In this document: piece after piece, positions 53,211-64,000 of the stretch
Position numbering within the stretch: the first letter of the stretch is position 1
Layout: every line of letters begins with the position of its first letter
NCBI GenBank assembly: GCA_907163345.1
Contig: CAJQUN010000496.1
Location: 62,001-126,000, forward strand
DNA: 64,000 bases
Origin: Haberlea rhodopensis
Taxonomy: Eukaryota > Streptophyta > Magnoliopsida > Lamiales > Gesneriaceae
Reading direction: 5' to 3'
The notes under the pieces: model-generated
Told to the model about the DNA's origin: nothing
The model's input: the letters and a program-made list of their open reading frames with translations, nothing else
Databases searched by the model: none
Program-made: the position numbers and the translations under genes

Positions 53211-55557
53211 TCTTTTTGTAACCAGGGTTTTTATAGAGAAGTGATCTTGGTTTTGGGTATGCAATTTGGGGACTTTTTGTGAGTAGTTTGGTTGTCAATT
53301 TCTTGAGGTTGGTCATTGCTGTACAGAGGTACAATACCTCATCGAAAAAGGCTTGATTGAGTTAGTATTGAGCCGAGTCGATTTAATGTATACCCTTATT
53401 TCAAAGTGCATGATCTTGTTTTATTTTATTTTATTTTTTAATACGCTGCTGGCGGTATGTTTTAACGTGGATTTGAACTCACACATCTTCGTTATTGGGA
53501 GATGTTTATACCACTACGCCATATAGGGTCGTGACAAATATATGCATGTCAAGTGATTATGCATTTGCTGTTTCAAATCTAAATTCAACTCATAGATGAT
53601 TCAAATATTTTAAATATTCTTTGTAATCTAAGTCTTTTAATACCATCATTTTTTATTAGCATATTTAATATATTTTATTTTCAGAAAATTGTTTTTTAAA
53701 TATATACAAGATTTACAGAAATACAAGAACCACTTGGTGGATTGCTAGTGACGTTCATTTGTGTGGCATGATGATGCACTCCATGTCCAATTTGTAGGGT
53801 TGAGTTGTTGCTTGAGTATTTCAAGCAAATTTATGTGAATTTAAAATGTGTTCATAATACAATTACGGATAGTCGAGATTCCGCATGGTTTGAGAGGATC
53901 AAATTTTGCTTTGCCGGTCATGCATTCTTCCGGTCACGTTCTAGCATTTCTGCTCTGACGGCCTCATCTTTACAATGTTTGTATGTTTGTATTGTGTCAT
54001 TGTTTTATTATCAAAGTTTGATAATTTTATATGATGTTCATCATGATCGTTTAATATATTTAATTTTCTAAAAATAAGTGTAATAATACTGAATGGTCGG
54101 CCGAGTAACTAGTACTATAAAAAAATGTGGGTATATTAAATAAAAATTTTTAGTGTAACATATAATATTATTATTATTATTTTTAAAAAAAATTATAGGT
54201 AAAATATATTATTTTTAAAATTTTATGCCAGTCAAATGCTCAACTTTGCCCCGATAGAAGTTACATCCCTGATCATAGTGTCGCCTTTTCGATACTTTTG
54301 ATGTAATTTTTTTTTTTTTTTGGAAATAATTCATTATATTATAGTTTTTATTTGTCATTAAAAAGCAATATAGTGGATTAATTAACTCGAATAAAAAAAC
54401 ATAATTAAGGGCTTAAGATTATTCAGTAAGAATTTTTGTGGGGTTCTCGTGGTGCCCCAGTCCTTGAGAAACGTTAATTAATCAATATGAAATCATAATT
54501 ATGTATACGATATGGGTTAATTACCAACCAATTTCTGATTTCTCATTCATTCCAACTTTAGGGTATTAGGGTACCGTTGACACACACACATATAAATATA
54601 TATATATATATATTGATTTAATATTCTTTTTGTTGAACTACTTTCTTTAAAAAAAATAAGTAAACAAAGAGTTATCTGGAATCGAAAATTATTTCCGATT
54701 AGAAACAAAAACAACTATATATTTGTGAGAAATATAGAGAATTAATATTTAACTATGATATGATCAATCACTTATCGTTTTACCAAAAGATATAGCTGAT
54801 GGTAAAACTGCAACTCAAATCTTTAAATCTTACAGTCTCACAAGCACCACCTTTCGATCGATCACATAGCAATAACAATTTCACCCTAACAATCCCCCTC
54901 ATAATAATTGCATTCCTTGCAACTCATGAGAATCAAACGCGTGATCAAGCGATTGTCGTTTTACCAAAAGTTATAGCTGATGGTAAATGTGTAACACAAA
55001 TATTTTAAATTGTACAACAGCACAAACACCACGTTTCGATCGTTCACATAGCAATGACAATTGTATCCAACAATTATTGTTATGGAAAATTGCAGAAAAT
55101 TGCCATGTAAGTTAAACAGTCTTGGCTTTTGATCCTATACAAAAGGACCATCTATAACCAATTTTGATAACTTACATAATCAAAATCCTAGGAAATCCAG
55201 TTATCCGGACTTTAGCCCGACTAATCCTAGAGGAGGATGACATTCTCATTTATTCGTCCCCAAGGTAAATTTGAATACGGTCATAACTTATACACATTTG
55301 AAGGTAACTCTTATTTAGTTTTTTTTATACCTCATTGTGATTTGGTGTTCATATGTGGACATATAAATTTATTTCGATATATGGTTATATTTACTTATGA
55401 AAAGATATGTATGTATACTTTAGTGGATAAAATGTACAAGTATTTTTTTTTTCACGTACAAAAAATTTTAAAAAAATAAAAACAGATCTTTGATACATCA
55501 AATCATTTATTTAATTCTATAAAAAATCATTTATTTAATTTATAGCATGCTTAACAG

Positions 55558-55709
55558 GGTTTCATTGTTGCTGCCCTTTAGGGCACTGCCCTCAAGGGCA
55601 TCATCCACCATCCATTTAGAATCTTTTTTTTCTTTTTTTAAAAAGATTCCAAATGAACGGTGATGATGCACCTATGGACACTACCCTTAAGGGCTTCATC
55701 AAACAAACT
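55558..55709. mobile_element. 152-bp foldback element (MULE-like MITE)
   Basis: It interrupts block S at a site uninterrupted at 49389-49405. Flanked by GCTTAACAG (55549-55557 and 55710-55718), a 9-bp duplication as in MULEs. Its ends are related inverted repeats (TTTCATTGTTGCTGCCCTTT versus TTTGTTTGATGAAGCCCTT read inward) and a CATCATCCACC/GGTGATGATG stem spans the middle. Confidence 0.75.
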
Positions 55710-56324
55710 GCTTAACAGGGTGGCTAAACATAATTATCGCAGAAGTGGGCACCAATATCAAAAAGGTAAATTGTATAATACTGTGTTATCATAAATATGC
55801 ATGAAAATCTCACGTGTTGAAAAAATTGACAAAAAAACCCCTTTATTTATTAAATTATATATGAAACCCCAGTGTGTTATATAAAAAAAAGCAAATAATT
55901 CCTTTATTTTTTAAAACCTTGCACGTAACCCTATGTAAGCAAATTATTCAAAAAAATACCCACAGTTTTCATAAATTCCGTAAAAACCCTCTCGATTGTC
56001 CAATATACACTCCAATTTTTTTCGCGTCTACATTATTTTATTATTTCTATAATGATTTCTTCTTTAGTTTTAAAACGAACAATATTCAAAATGTTAAAGT
56101 GAATAATTTTTAAGGTGTGATTTTAAAATAGATTATGAATAATATTTTAAAATTTTTCTTTAATGTATGCATGCTTGTTGACCAATTCAAATTCCTTTTT
56201 TTATTAATTTCTTTCCAAGTTTTGGATATATTGATTAAACAACGATTGCACATATAAAAAATATGCATATTTTAAAAAAAATCATAAAATATAACAACAA
56301 TATAAGTTATATAAACCTATATAT

Positions 56325-56708
56325 GGACGTTTAAACTTGTTTTCATAAAACTTGCATATAATTTTAACGAGAATAAAAACTATTTATTTGTAAAATCGAG
56401 GAGTTTTGTGCATGATTTAAGAAATATATGGTTTTTTTACCTATTTTGTTTAACATATGGAGTTTCATTCAAGGTCTAAAAAAGATGGGATTTTTCACTT
56501 TTTTTAATAATATAGTGGACGTTTAAACTTGTTTTCATCAAACTTGCATATAATTTTAACGAGAATAAAAACTATTTATTTGTAAAATCGAGGAGTTTTG
56601 TGCATGATTTAAGAAATATATGGTTTTTTTACCTATTTTGTTTAACATATGGAGTTTCATTCAAGGTCTAAAAAAGATGGGATTTTTCACTTTTTTTTAA
56701 TAATATAG
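56325..56708. repeat. 192-bp tandem duplication in block T
   Basis: GGACGTTTAAACTTGTTTTC begins at 56325 and again at 56517, and the two copies are almost identical for 192 bp. Copy 1 of block T (49420-51335) has a single version, so the event is recent. Confidence 0.9.
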
Positions 56709-57600
56709 TGGGATTTCATGCCGAGTTTAAGTAAATAGATGGTTTTTTTGCCTATTTTATTAAAACATGAGGATTTCGTGCATATTTACCAAACACAGGA
56801 GATTTTATGCAATTTACCCAAATTAAAAATTCCTTACTTAATATCTCTTGATACGAAATAAAATTTTGAAATCTCGCAAGAAGGACGTAGCCTTTGAGCC
56901 TTAATTAGCACCATAGAAAATGATTGATTAATACAAAAGATGAAATAACTTCGAACAAATTTGATTAACTAGAATGTAGAATCGAACACTTACCGTTTTA
57001 TAAAAATTATAGTTGGTGACAACGATACAACTCAAATCTTTTAAACCATATAACAGTTAATAACAAAGACAATTATTGCACCCCAACAACCAGTCCCCCA
57101 ATAATTGCACTTCTTGCAACTCATGAGCATCGAACAAGTGATATTTCTCTGATACCAATTGTAGGATCGCTAGCTGTTTTTCCAAATAACTATAGCATGT
57201 GGTAACAGTGCAACTCAAATATTTTAAGCGTATAACTGCTCAAGCGCCATGATTCGACCACTCTCCTAATTTGAGCAATTATTACACCATAAGATAGGAG
57301 TTTGACCTTGTGTGCGATACATATTATTGATTTTATTTAATTTTTCTTGTTTGCATTTTTTTTATTAATGTTCGAAATAAATTATATTTTTCCATATTTG
57401 AAGAGATAAGAATAAAACTTAACCAAAAATGGAGAAACACTAGTTTCCAATAGTGATGAATTTGATGTTTTATTGAATATTAAAAACATTAAAAATTAGA
57501 ATAAGAATAATGATGACGAGGACAAGGAAATATATAATAACAATGAATACAATAAATATTTATATGTTTCAAAAAAAATAAAAATTACAATAAATATTTA

Positions 57601-58680
57601 TACAAAATTTAAGTAAAAGTAATATATATTCGTTATTGAGCCAACTGTCCTATTAAAAACATGCAGTGTGTTAAATATAGTATTAAGTTAATTAATTAAA
57701 TTTAATTATATTAAGTCTATGAAGACAAAGCGAGTTTACATCCTTGATTAAAGCTGTCTTAGATAAGTAGGGCAACTAATTGCATTTACAGTGGAGAAAG
57801 GTACAGCCTCTCACTCTCATTGCATCTCGTGGTTTCGATAGGTTTCAAGTTTGTTTGTACTACGGTTCCGTAATTCGAGCTTTTTTCTTCTTTTTGAAAA
57901 AATGAAAATTTGAGATTATATGTCAAAAATTATAAAATATAATGTTAGAATTGCTTTTCTTATTAAAATATAATATATCAGATTATATATTTCCATATAT
58001 GATAAATCGGGCTAATAATCAAAATATTATAAAAATAAAATATAAAATTTATCAAATACCGTTAAACAAAAATGTTTACAAATCTACCGTAAACTGTTTT
58101 CTCAAAAAATGGTTTCAATACAAATAAAATTTGTATTTTAAATAGAAAACGGTTTATTACAAAAGAATTTTATTTTTAAATTTTTTTTGTATTGAGTTTG
58201 GAAGTGTATTTATTACCAGTAATTATGGTCTTCCAAATTCTATCGTCAATCATATTTATTATATTATGGTCAAAATTATTATCATATCTAATTCTTTTAC
58301 CATATTCTAATTTTTAAAATTTTTATTTTATTATTATATATATATATATATATATATATAATTATATAATATATGGTCTTCACAAATTTTTTTTTATTTG
58401 TGAAGAAATTGTTTTCTAAGAAAAAGGTTTTTTCAAAGAATTTTTTTTTTTTTTTGCGGAAAGAAAGGAACTAAAATCTTGATTATCTTCCACGAACCAT
58501 GTATAAGTATAGTCATATACATTACTATGGTAAAATAATTAAAAGTGTTAATGAATTTTTATAACATGGTAATGAATCATGTATAAGTATAGCCATATAT
58601 GTTATGTAATTATCCAATAAATAACATATAAATATACATATAATAATATACATATATATAATTATTATTATTTGTGTGAT
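57601..58680. other. Non-coding, strongly A/T-rich
   Basis: TA run at 58336-58362 and homopolymer T at 58440-58455. The frame 57942-58127 has no recognisable features. A short GCCATATATG/AGTCATATAC near-repeat occurs at 58500 and 58575. Confidence 0.5.
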
Positions 58681-58888
58681 CCGTTATTTTCTGTGTTTGA
58701 TAGAATAAGTGTGTTGTAGAAAATAAATGAAAGACACCACAATTTTTACGTGGAAAACCTCCGAATTGAAGGAAAAACCACAGGACTTAGTCTAGTACAA
58801 ATCTGTACTATGAATTTGTATAGATTTACAGGACTTGGACTCAAATAAGAACTTTTAATAAAGCAAAAAAGTAAAATACCAAACATAC
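58681..58888. mobile_element. LTR-like fragment upstream of Sirevirus-like copy 2
   Basis: CACAATTTTTACGTGGAAAACCTCCGAATTGAAGGAAAAACCAC is a common LTR signature in plants. Cut at 58888 by the next LTR. No ends defined. Confidence 0.5.
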
Positions 58889-59983
58889 TGTTAGGATCGG
58901 TCCGGAGTGTTTAGAGGGGGGTGAATGAACACTCTTATTAAAAATTAATCCCTTGTGATTTCTTTCGGTTTAGTGAAGGAAATCTGTTTCTTAATCAACT
59001 CTTCTGCAGAACAGATCACTGAATATTTTAGTGCGGAACGGTCTGTTCTTAGATTTGTAAGAACGGCTCGATGGCTTGAATAGTATAGCGAATGCAGAAT
59101 GATAAAACACGGAATATGTTTCTGGAAGTTCGAAGGTGGTGTAATCCTTCTACGTCTCCCCTTCTTCCAATTAAGGAAGGATTTCACTAGAAGACTTTGA
59201 TTTATACAATCCTGTTGTACAAACCCGATTCAGCTGGATTTACCTCACTACCAGACTGAAACTCCTAGTCTCTCGATCTGTTCAGACACACTTTGTCTGA
59301 CAGTTACAATTGATTCTCACTTCTATATCTCAGTACAGAATACACAAGATAGACTAAATTAGTCTATGCACACAATGATCCTAACGTGATCAAATATTAC
59401 AATATGCTTGTGCTTATGAAGATTTTCAGCTCGAAAAAGTCTGAGCTTGTAAGCTTGTGATGTTTTGCTTTCTTTTGCGTTTTTCGATTGATCAGACTCT
59501 TTTTGAGCTCTTCTGTTGCATCCTTATATAGTTGCATGTACCAACGACATTATTTCCCTTAATGTGCAACTCTTTACTCTGCTTAAACTCTGAGTAAGCT
59601 ACAGTCTTCTTCTTTAGGGTAGTTGCCGTTCTGGTTCATGCTTTCGGCGACTGTCAGGTAAGCTCTTCTTTGTCTTATTACCTTTTATGGTAATCTTCAG
59701 TCTTTGGTCTTTTTCAGCATTAATTGCAACATTAAATGCTTCAATAAATAGCCGTTAATGATTCGGACTGAAGAACCAATCTTATTCAGCCTTGACTGCT
59801 CTGATCTGATAGTAGTTGATATCGATCTGAAGCTTCGATCTGGTCAGGCTGATTTCCATCGATCCGATCTGATTTGCGATATACCATATCAGCTTGATCT
59901 GTTTTGTGCGATTGATCTGGTCAGTCTGATATCTATCGATCCGGTCTGATATGTTTTGTCATCGTTAAAATTCGGAACTAACA
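58889..59983 (-). repeat. 3' LTR of Sirevirus-like copy 2
   Basis: 1095 bp, TGTTAGGATCGG...CGGAACTAACA on the plus strand, the complement of the 29040-30155 LTR. Preceded by CATAC (58884-58888). Confidence 0.92.
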
Positions 59984-60006
59984 AATTCCCCCTTTTTGAT
60001 GATGAC
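59984..60006 (-). promoter_or_regulatory. Polypurine tract
   Basis: On the element strand, CATCATCAAAAAGGGGGAATT directly precedes the LTR. Purine-rich and correctly placed to prime plus-strand synthesis. Confidence 0.85.
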
Positions 60007-60261
60007 AAAACCTAGCTTCTATATCTTTTTATCCAGTCTTTTAATAACTCTGAAGCGTATACTTGCGGATCGATTACTTCTTCTTGTTCAAAATAAATGA
60101 ACATAGTTAAGTTGAAGTTCGGATTGATTAAGCCATTTAGTTCAAAATAAATGAACTTAGATTTTTATTGATCAAAAATCTTAAATACAAATACAGACAA
60201 GTTTGTCTTAATAAGAACTGCTACTTTCTTGCTGAAGACTAATGTGGCTTGAAGTCTTTAC

Positions 60262-62660
60262 TCTTTTCCCCCTTTTTGTCAGCAGCAATGTTTTGAAGAA
60301 AATCGACAATCTGTGCTAGCTGAGCGCTGATAGCATCAAGACGAGTGTCTTGAGCACGAAGGGAATTGGCTACGGATGCTCGAACTTCAGTGGCCAGCTC
60401 GATCTGCTCTTTTCTCAGACTGTTCTTATAAGTAGCTTGCTGAGAGAACAGATCATTCAGTCATCGCTGAGGGCTGCTAATACTTGATGTCATCTTCTCC
60501 TTGAAAGATTCAAAATCCAAAAATGTAGTCCTCTGACTCTGATGAACTTCTATGACTCGTTGAGAGAGAGATAGACAGTTATCAGAGAGGTGCTGAAGGG
60601 ACCTTGCCAAGGATGGAGCTGCATCAGATAAATGGTCTGAAGAGTGATCAGAAGATGAGAAGGTGTGATCAGCTTCTGCGGCATTGGGTATCAGTGAAGA
60701 CATAGCAGATTTGCGTGTTTCGGACCGGATCAAGGTGACCAAGTCTGAAGAAAATTCTTCTAAGAATGCCATATCTTCAGCAGATTGGTCTGGAGGAGTG
60801 CTAGGTCTCGAAGGCTCCTCAACCTGTAAAGCTGCAACAACGGTGGAAACCACCAGATCCGGATCGACGAAAGCTGGTGAGATGACTGTTGTAAGTGCTG
60901 CGGTTGGACGGTGCTGAGTGTGGGAGACTGAAGATCCCAGAGGAATAGAAGTTGTTGGGGAATCCAGCAGAACATTCATGGCTTCAGTTTATGAAGCAGA
61001 CGGAGCATTGGTCAGTGGCTGCTCCGCTGTCTGTTCTGCTGACTGATCCGCTGTTCCCGAGGGAATTGGCGCTATGAAAGGTTCAGCCAAAGTCTTGCTC
61101 GCAGACGGGTGATCCGGGCTGGGAACAGGAGAAGAGATGTTAAGCTTCTGTCGTTATAAACGAACAGCCAAATTAAGAGCATGAACATCCATGTCCAGCT
61201 GAGCAATGACTGCACCATCATCTTTGGCAGTCGGGTTGCTCGGATCAAAGTTCTCCTTCTTAGCTGCAAGGAGCAGATTTGCCAGTCTAAATCTCTGGTT
61301 GGCTTGGAATAGATCTTTGCGAAGCACATCAACTCTTACATCGTCTGTCTCGGTCACCTTAAGGACTTCTTCTTCCATTTTCTGTAGTCTTCTCAGCTTG
61401 CCAAAGAACATATCAATGTGGTTGATCGTTCTGTACTCGACATATTCATCAAATACCACAATGAGCGCCTTGACCTTCTCTTCAACGTCCTCCATAACGA
61501 TGTCTATGGCTGTTTGAGCGGCAGATTTGGGTTTTGAGGAGAGGGGTTCAGTGAGAATGGCCTTGCCCTTGCCGGTGGAAGACGGGGACTTGATCCCTGA
61601 TTGGGTGTAGTCTCCCAATTCAGTTATAACAATCCCTTTGACCATATGAATGGCAGAGGGGACTCTGATGGTTACTTTGGGTACAGTGGTTGAAGCTGTT
61701 GAAGGTTGGGTTGTAGTTTGGGGTACAGGGGTGGCTTTTGTGGAAGGCAATATGGGTAAGGTTTTGAGAGGTAAGGTTTTGATTGGCTTGGTGATCTGGG
61801 TTCGTGGCTTTTTAGGAAGGGGCTTGGCTGGAGACGAAGGAGCAGACTGAGTTTCCTCGGAGTCAGTCTGAATGGTCAATTTGCGCTTGACTCGAGGTCT
61901 TCGAGGAGCAGCCTGTTCTTCTCCTTGTTCGATCTTTGACAGCCACCAGATCGGAAGGAGTGGGTGGAGCACTTTTGGACTTCAGGAGAGCCAATCCCTT
62001 AGGGTTGAGAATTTTGAACGGACTCAGAGCAGACGGCTTCCCCAGCTCGATGTCCATTGTCTCCAGAAGCTTGCTTAGAGGAACAGCAAAGCAGACAGCC
62101 TATTTGGAGGCGATGACTGTCTCAAGCAAACTTCCAAATAAAATTGCAGACCAATTAATCTTCAGCCCTGAGTGAATAGCAGCCATGGCCCGGAATTTCT
62201 CAGCAGTAACAGCATCATAGCTTCCGGCTTTGCCCAATAATGGTTTGCCAACAATCTCGCATAACACTTGGAAGTGAAAAAACATTTCCTTCTTCTTGAA
62301 TGACGGCAGCAGACGATGGCCAAAGATGGATATCTTCCCCTAAAGATCAGTGATAGTGGCTTGAGGAATATGGCCAAAGTCAATCAGTCCGGTGTTGGGA
62401 AGACCAAAGGTCTTTGCCAGCGTCGACGGAGAGATGTCAAACGATTTACCCTTGACGGTGGTGGAGATGAACGTCTTCTGAGATACAGCATTTGCAAACA
62501 GTTCTCGAATCTCCGATTCGTAAACCACCGTCCCGCATTCCAGAAAGTTCCTTAATCCGGAAGACTCTAAGGATTTGAACATAGAGACCATTTCCGGATC
62601 TTCAGCCCTGTATATTTCATTGAACTCTACAGATAAAGAATTGTGAGTGATAATAGCCAT
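60262..62660 (-). pseudogene. Extra 3' ORF of Sirevirus-like element (broken, ~800 codons)
   Basis: Starts MAIITHNSLSVEFNEIYRAE at 62660, 400 bp after pol ends. Residues 1-190: a globular domain with YESEIRELFANA, GKSFDISPSTLAKTFGLP and GSYDAVTAEKFRAMAAIHSG, like a plant family I remember from Lamiales genomes. Then a basic, Pro/Ser/Lys-rich region (KPLPKKPRTQITKPIKTLPL), a helical block (FFGKLRRLQKMEEEVLKV, 61410-61350), a Ser/Asp-rich stretch (61000-60600) and a C-terminal helix ending DFLQNIAADKKGGKE. Interrupted by stops (about 62339, 62100, 61154, 60983, 60461) and a frame change near 61930. Function unknown; no transmembrane segment seen, so not an obvious envelope protein. Confidence 0.8.
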
Positions 62661-62781
62661 TGGAGTGAAGTGAAGAATACAGAGAGTGTGAAAAAAAATT
62701 TGAGAGGTAGAGAGCAGACAACAGTAATTTGTAAAAAGTGAATGAAAGTGAAATGTTCAGCCCGCTAAATAGGAGAGGGAA

Positions 62782-62791
62782 GACACGTGTC
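62782..62791. promoter_or_regulatory. G-box palindrome upstream of extra ORF, copy 2
   Basis: GACACGTGTC, identical to 35643-35652 and at nearly the same distance from the ATG. Confidence 0.5.
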
Positions 62792-62949
62792 TTTATATCG
62801 ATGACTGATAATTAAAGAATTCAAAATAAACGGACAGGATGAAAGAGAGATAAGGCGGTTAAAATTTCGATCAGTCCAGGCTGTTTTTAAATAATTACTT
62901 TATTTAAAGATTTGTTGACCAGACAGATCATGGGATAACATCAGATTTG

Positions 62950-62985
62950 ACATAGATCGGTCTGAAAGTTCGGACCGGTCTGTGT
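62950..62985. promoter_or_regulatory. Conserved hairpin downstream of pol, copy 2
   Basis: GATCGGTC and GACCGGTC arms around TGAAAGTTCG. Counterpart of 35448-35483; base changes leave pairing largely intact. Confidence 0.55.
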
Positions 62986-63060
62986 CGTTCTGATCATTGT
63001 ATTATCGATCTGTGCCAGCATACAATCTTTAAAAGCTAATAGAAGGATACTTCTAAAACA

Positions 63061-64000
63061 TCAAGATAAGTCTATTAAACCAAGAATTTGACGAAAATAA
63101 TTAAACTTAGCCTCAGGAAGTGGTTTGGTGAAAATATCTGCTGCTTGCTGTTCTGTTGAAATATGCTCGATCCGAATTTCCTTTTTGCCAACATGATCTC
63201 GAATAAAATGATGTCTGATATCAATATGCTTGGTTCGAGAGTGCAAAACTGGATTATACGTTATAGCAATTGTACTTGTGTTGTCACAGAATATCGGAGA
63301 TTCAACAGCTTGAATGCCATAGTCTTTGAGCTGGTGTTGAATCCAGAGCATTTGAGCGCAACAGCTTCCAGCGGCAAGATATTCCGCTTCAGCTGTAGAT
63401 GTGGCAATAGATGTTTGCTTCTTACTAAACCAAGAGATCAATCTTTCACCTAAGAATTGACAAGTTCCACTGGTGCTTTTACGATCAATCTTACATCCAG
63501 CATTGTCAGCATCTGAATATCCGATTAAGCTGAAGTTTGAATCTTTGGAATACCAAAGACCAACGTTCTGAGATCCTTTTAAGTATTTCAGAATACACTT
63601 AACAACAATAAAGTGTGATTGCTTTGGATCTGACTGGAATCTAGCGCACATACAGACTGAGAACATTATATCAGGCCGGCTCGCTGTAAGATATAAGAGC
63701 GATCCGATCAGTCCTCGATACATAGTTACTTCAACTGCTGTTCCCCTTTTGTCTTTATCTAGTTTGATCGAAGGACTCATTGGAGTTGATGCAGTTGTAC
63801 AAGTTTCCATTCCGAATCTCTTGAGAAGCTCTTTGGTATACTTGGTTTGATTTATGAAAATGCCATTGCTGAGCTGTTTGACTTGGAGACCCAGAATGAA
63901 AGTTCTCCCATCATACTCATCTCAAACTGTCCCTGCATTAACTTAGAGAATTTCTCGCATAATTTGGGGTTAGTTGACCCAAAAATGATATCGTCAACAT
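63061..64000 (-). pseudogene. Copia RT end and RNase H, copy 2
   Basis: RNase H is fully open (63810-63061) with DADNAGCKIDRKSTSGTC, STAEAEYLAAGSCC and CDNTSTIAITYNPVLHS. Upstream, RT keeps VDDIIFGSTNPKL (63998-63960), but a 4-bp deletion around 63894-63896, relative to copy 1, breaks the frame before RNase H. Where copy 1 has TAG (34558) this copy has CAG (63874-63876). The rest of pol is outside the window. Confidence 0.9.

Larger units (their letters stand above)
53218..57600. repeat. Upstream tandem unit, copy 3 (P, Q, V, R, S, T)
   Basis: P' (53218-53505) matches the pectinesterase promoter including the TATA box, Q' 53506-53752, a ~95-bp stretch not seen elsewhere, V 53850-54228, R 54234-54630, S 54640-55560, T 55720-57600. 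The most complete copy. The gene itself was not duplicated. Confidence 0.85.
58889..64000 (-). mobile_element. Sirevirus-like Ty1/copia element, copy 2 (runs off window)
   Basis: Read leftward: end of RT, RNase H (63810-63061), ~400-bp spacer with hairpin and G-box, extra ORF (62660-60262), short tail, polypurine tract (60006-59984), 3' LTR (59983-58889). RNase H and spacer closely match copy 1 at 29040-35848. The 5' half is beyond the right edge. Confidence 0.93.

Noticed and set aside
61206..61517. Plus-strand ORF opposite the retroelement extra ORF
   Set aside because: Shadow of the minus-strand frame; Ser-rich antisense composition and no independent motif.

Overview
This is a 64-kb window of nuclear DNA from a flowering plant, almost certainly a eudicot. 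The evidence is one intron-containing pectin methylesterase gene in a dense bed of plant-type transposable elements: Ty1/copia, Ty3/gypsy, TRIM, LARD-like, LINE, hAT, PIF/Harbinger and MULE-like. The extra 3' ORF of the Sirevirus-like copia elements recalls proteins I know from Lamiales (Gesneriaceae/Pedaliaceae type). That placement is inference from memory, not a search result.

Layout. 1-7.4 kb: DNA-transposon territory. It holds a 521-bp non-autonomous hAT with a tRNA-like core, a 1.36-kb PIF/Harbinger-like element with a nearly pure A/T centre, and two decayed hAT transposase genes of different lineages (TTF zinc-finger type and BED/RICESLEEPER type), with a LARD fragment wedged between them. 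7.4-12.9 kb: copia remnants, a 1.8-kb solo LTR, a 16-unit minisatellite, a long TA run and a TRIM. 12.9-25.7 kb: a nested stack. A copia element is split by a LINE reverse-transcriptase fragment; that is split by a gypsy solo LTR; and that in turn carries a complete 5.4-kb LARD (TSD TACCG) and a 1.87-kb solo LTR (TSD CACGT). 25.7-29.0 kb: a second copy of the same gypsy LTR plus a little internal sequence; it still shows the empty site of the 1.87-kb insertion. 29.0-35.8 kb: a plus-strand Sirevirus-like copia element (LTR, gag, pol) truncated just inside its extra 3' ORF.

36-42.4 kb: scattered non-autonomous hAT elements with perfect 8-bp TSDs, a chimeric organelle-derived patch (trnL plus antisense 23S), a tandem-repeat array, a highly decayed copia RT and a decayed LTR. 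43.0-47.1 kb (minus strand): the only convincing host gene, a complete three-exon PMEI-PME pectinesterase of 530 residues whose 2.4-kb second intron holds two transposon relics. 47.2-57.6 kb: the DNA upstream of that gene exists as diverged tandem copies; a 387-bp solo LTR sits in the copy next to the gene and is absent from the distal copy. 58.9-64.0 kb: a second Sirevirus-like element on the minus strand, entering from the right edge. It has its 3' LTR, polypurine tract, RNase H and a long, broken extra ORF.

How parts relate: the BED-type hAT at 5.7-7.4 kb shares its terminal sequence with the tRNA-carrying short elements at 76-596 and 37171-37639, so it represents the likely autonomous partner. 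The two Sirevirus-like copies complement each other: the left shows the 5' half, the right the 3' half. No CRISPR array, operon or intact functional tRNA or rRNA gene was found. Most remaining sequence is A/T-rich and shows nothing I can support.
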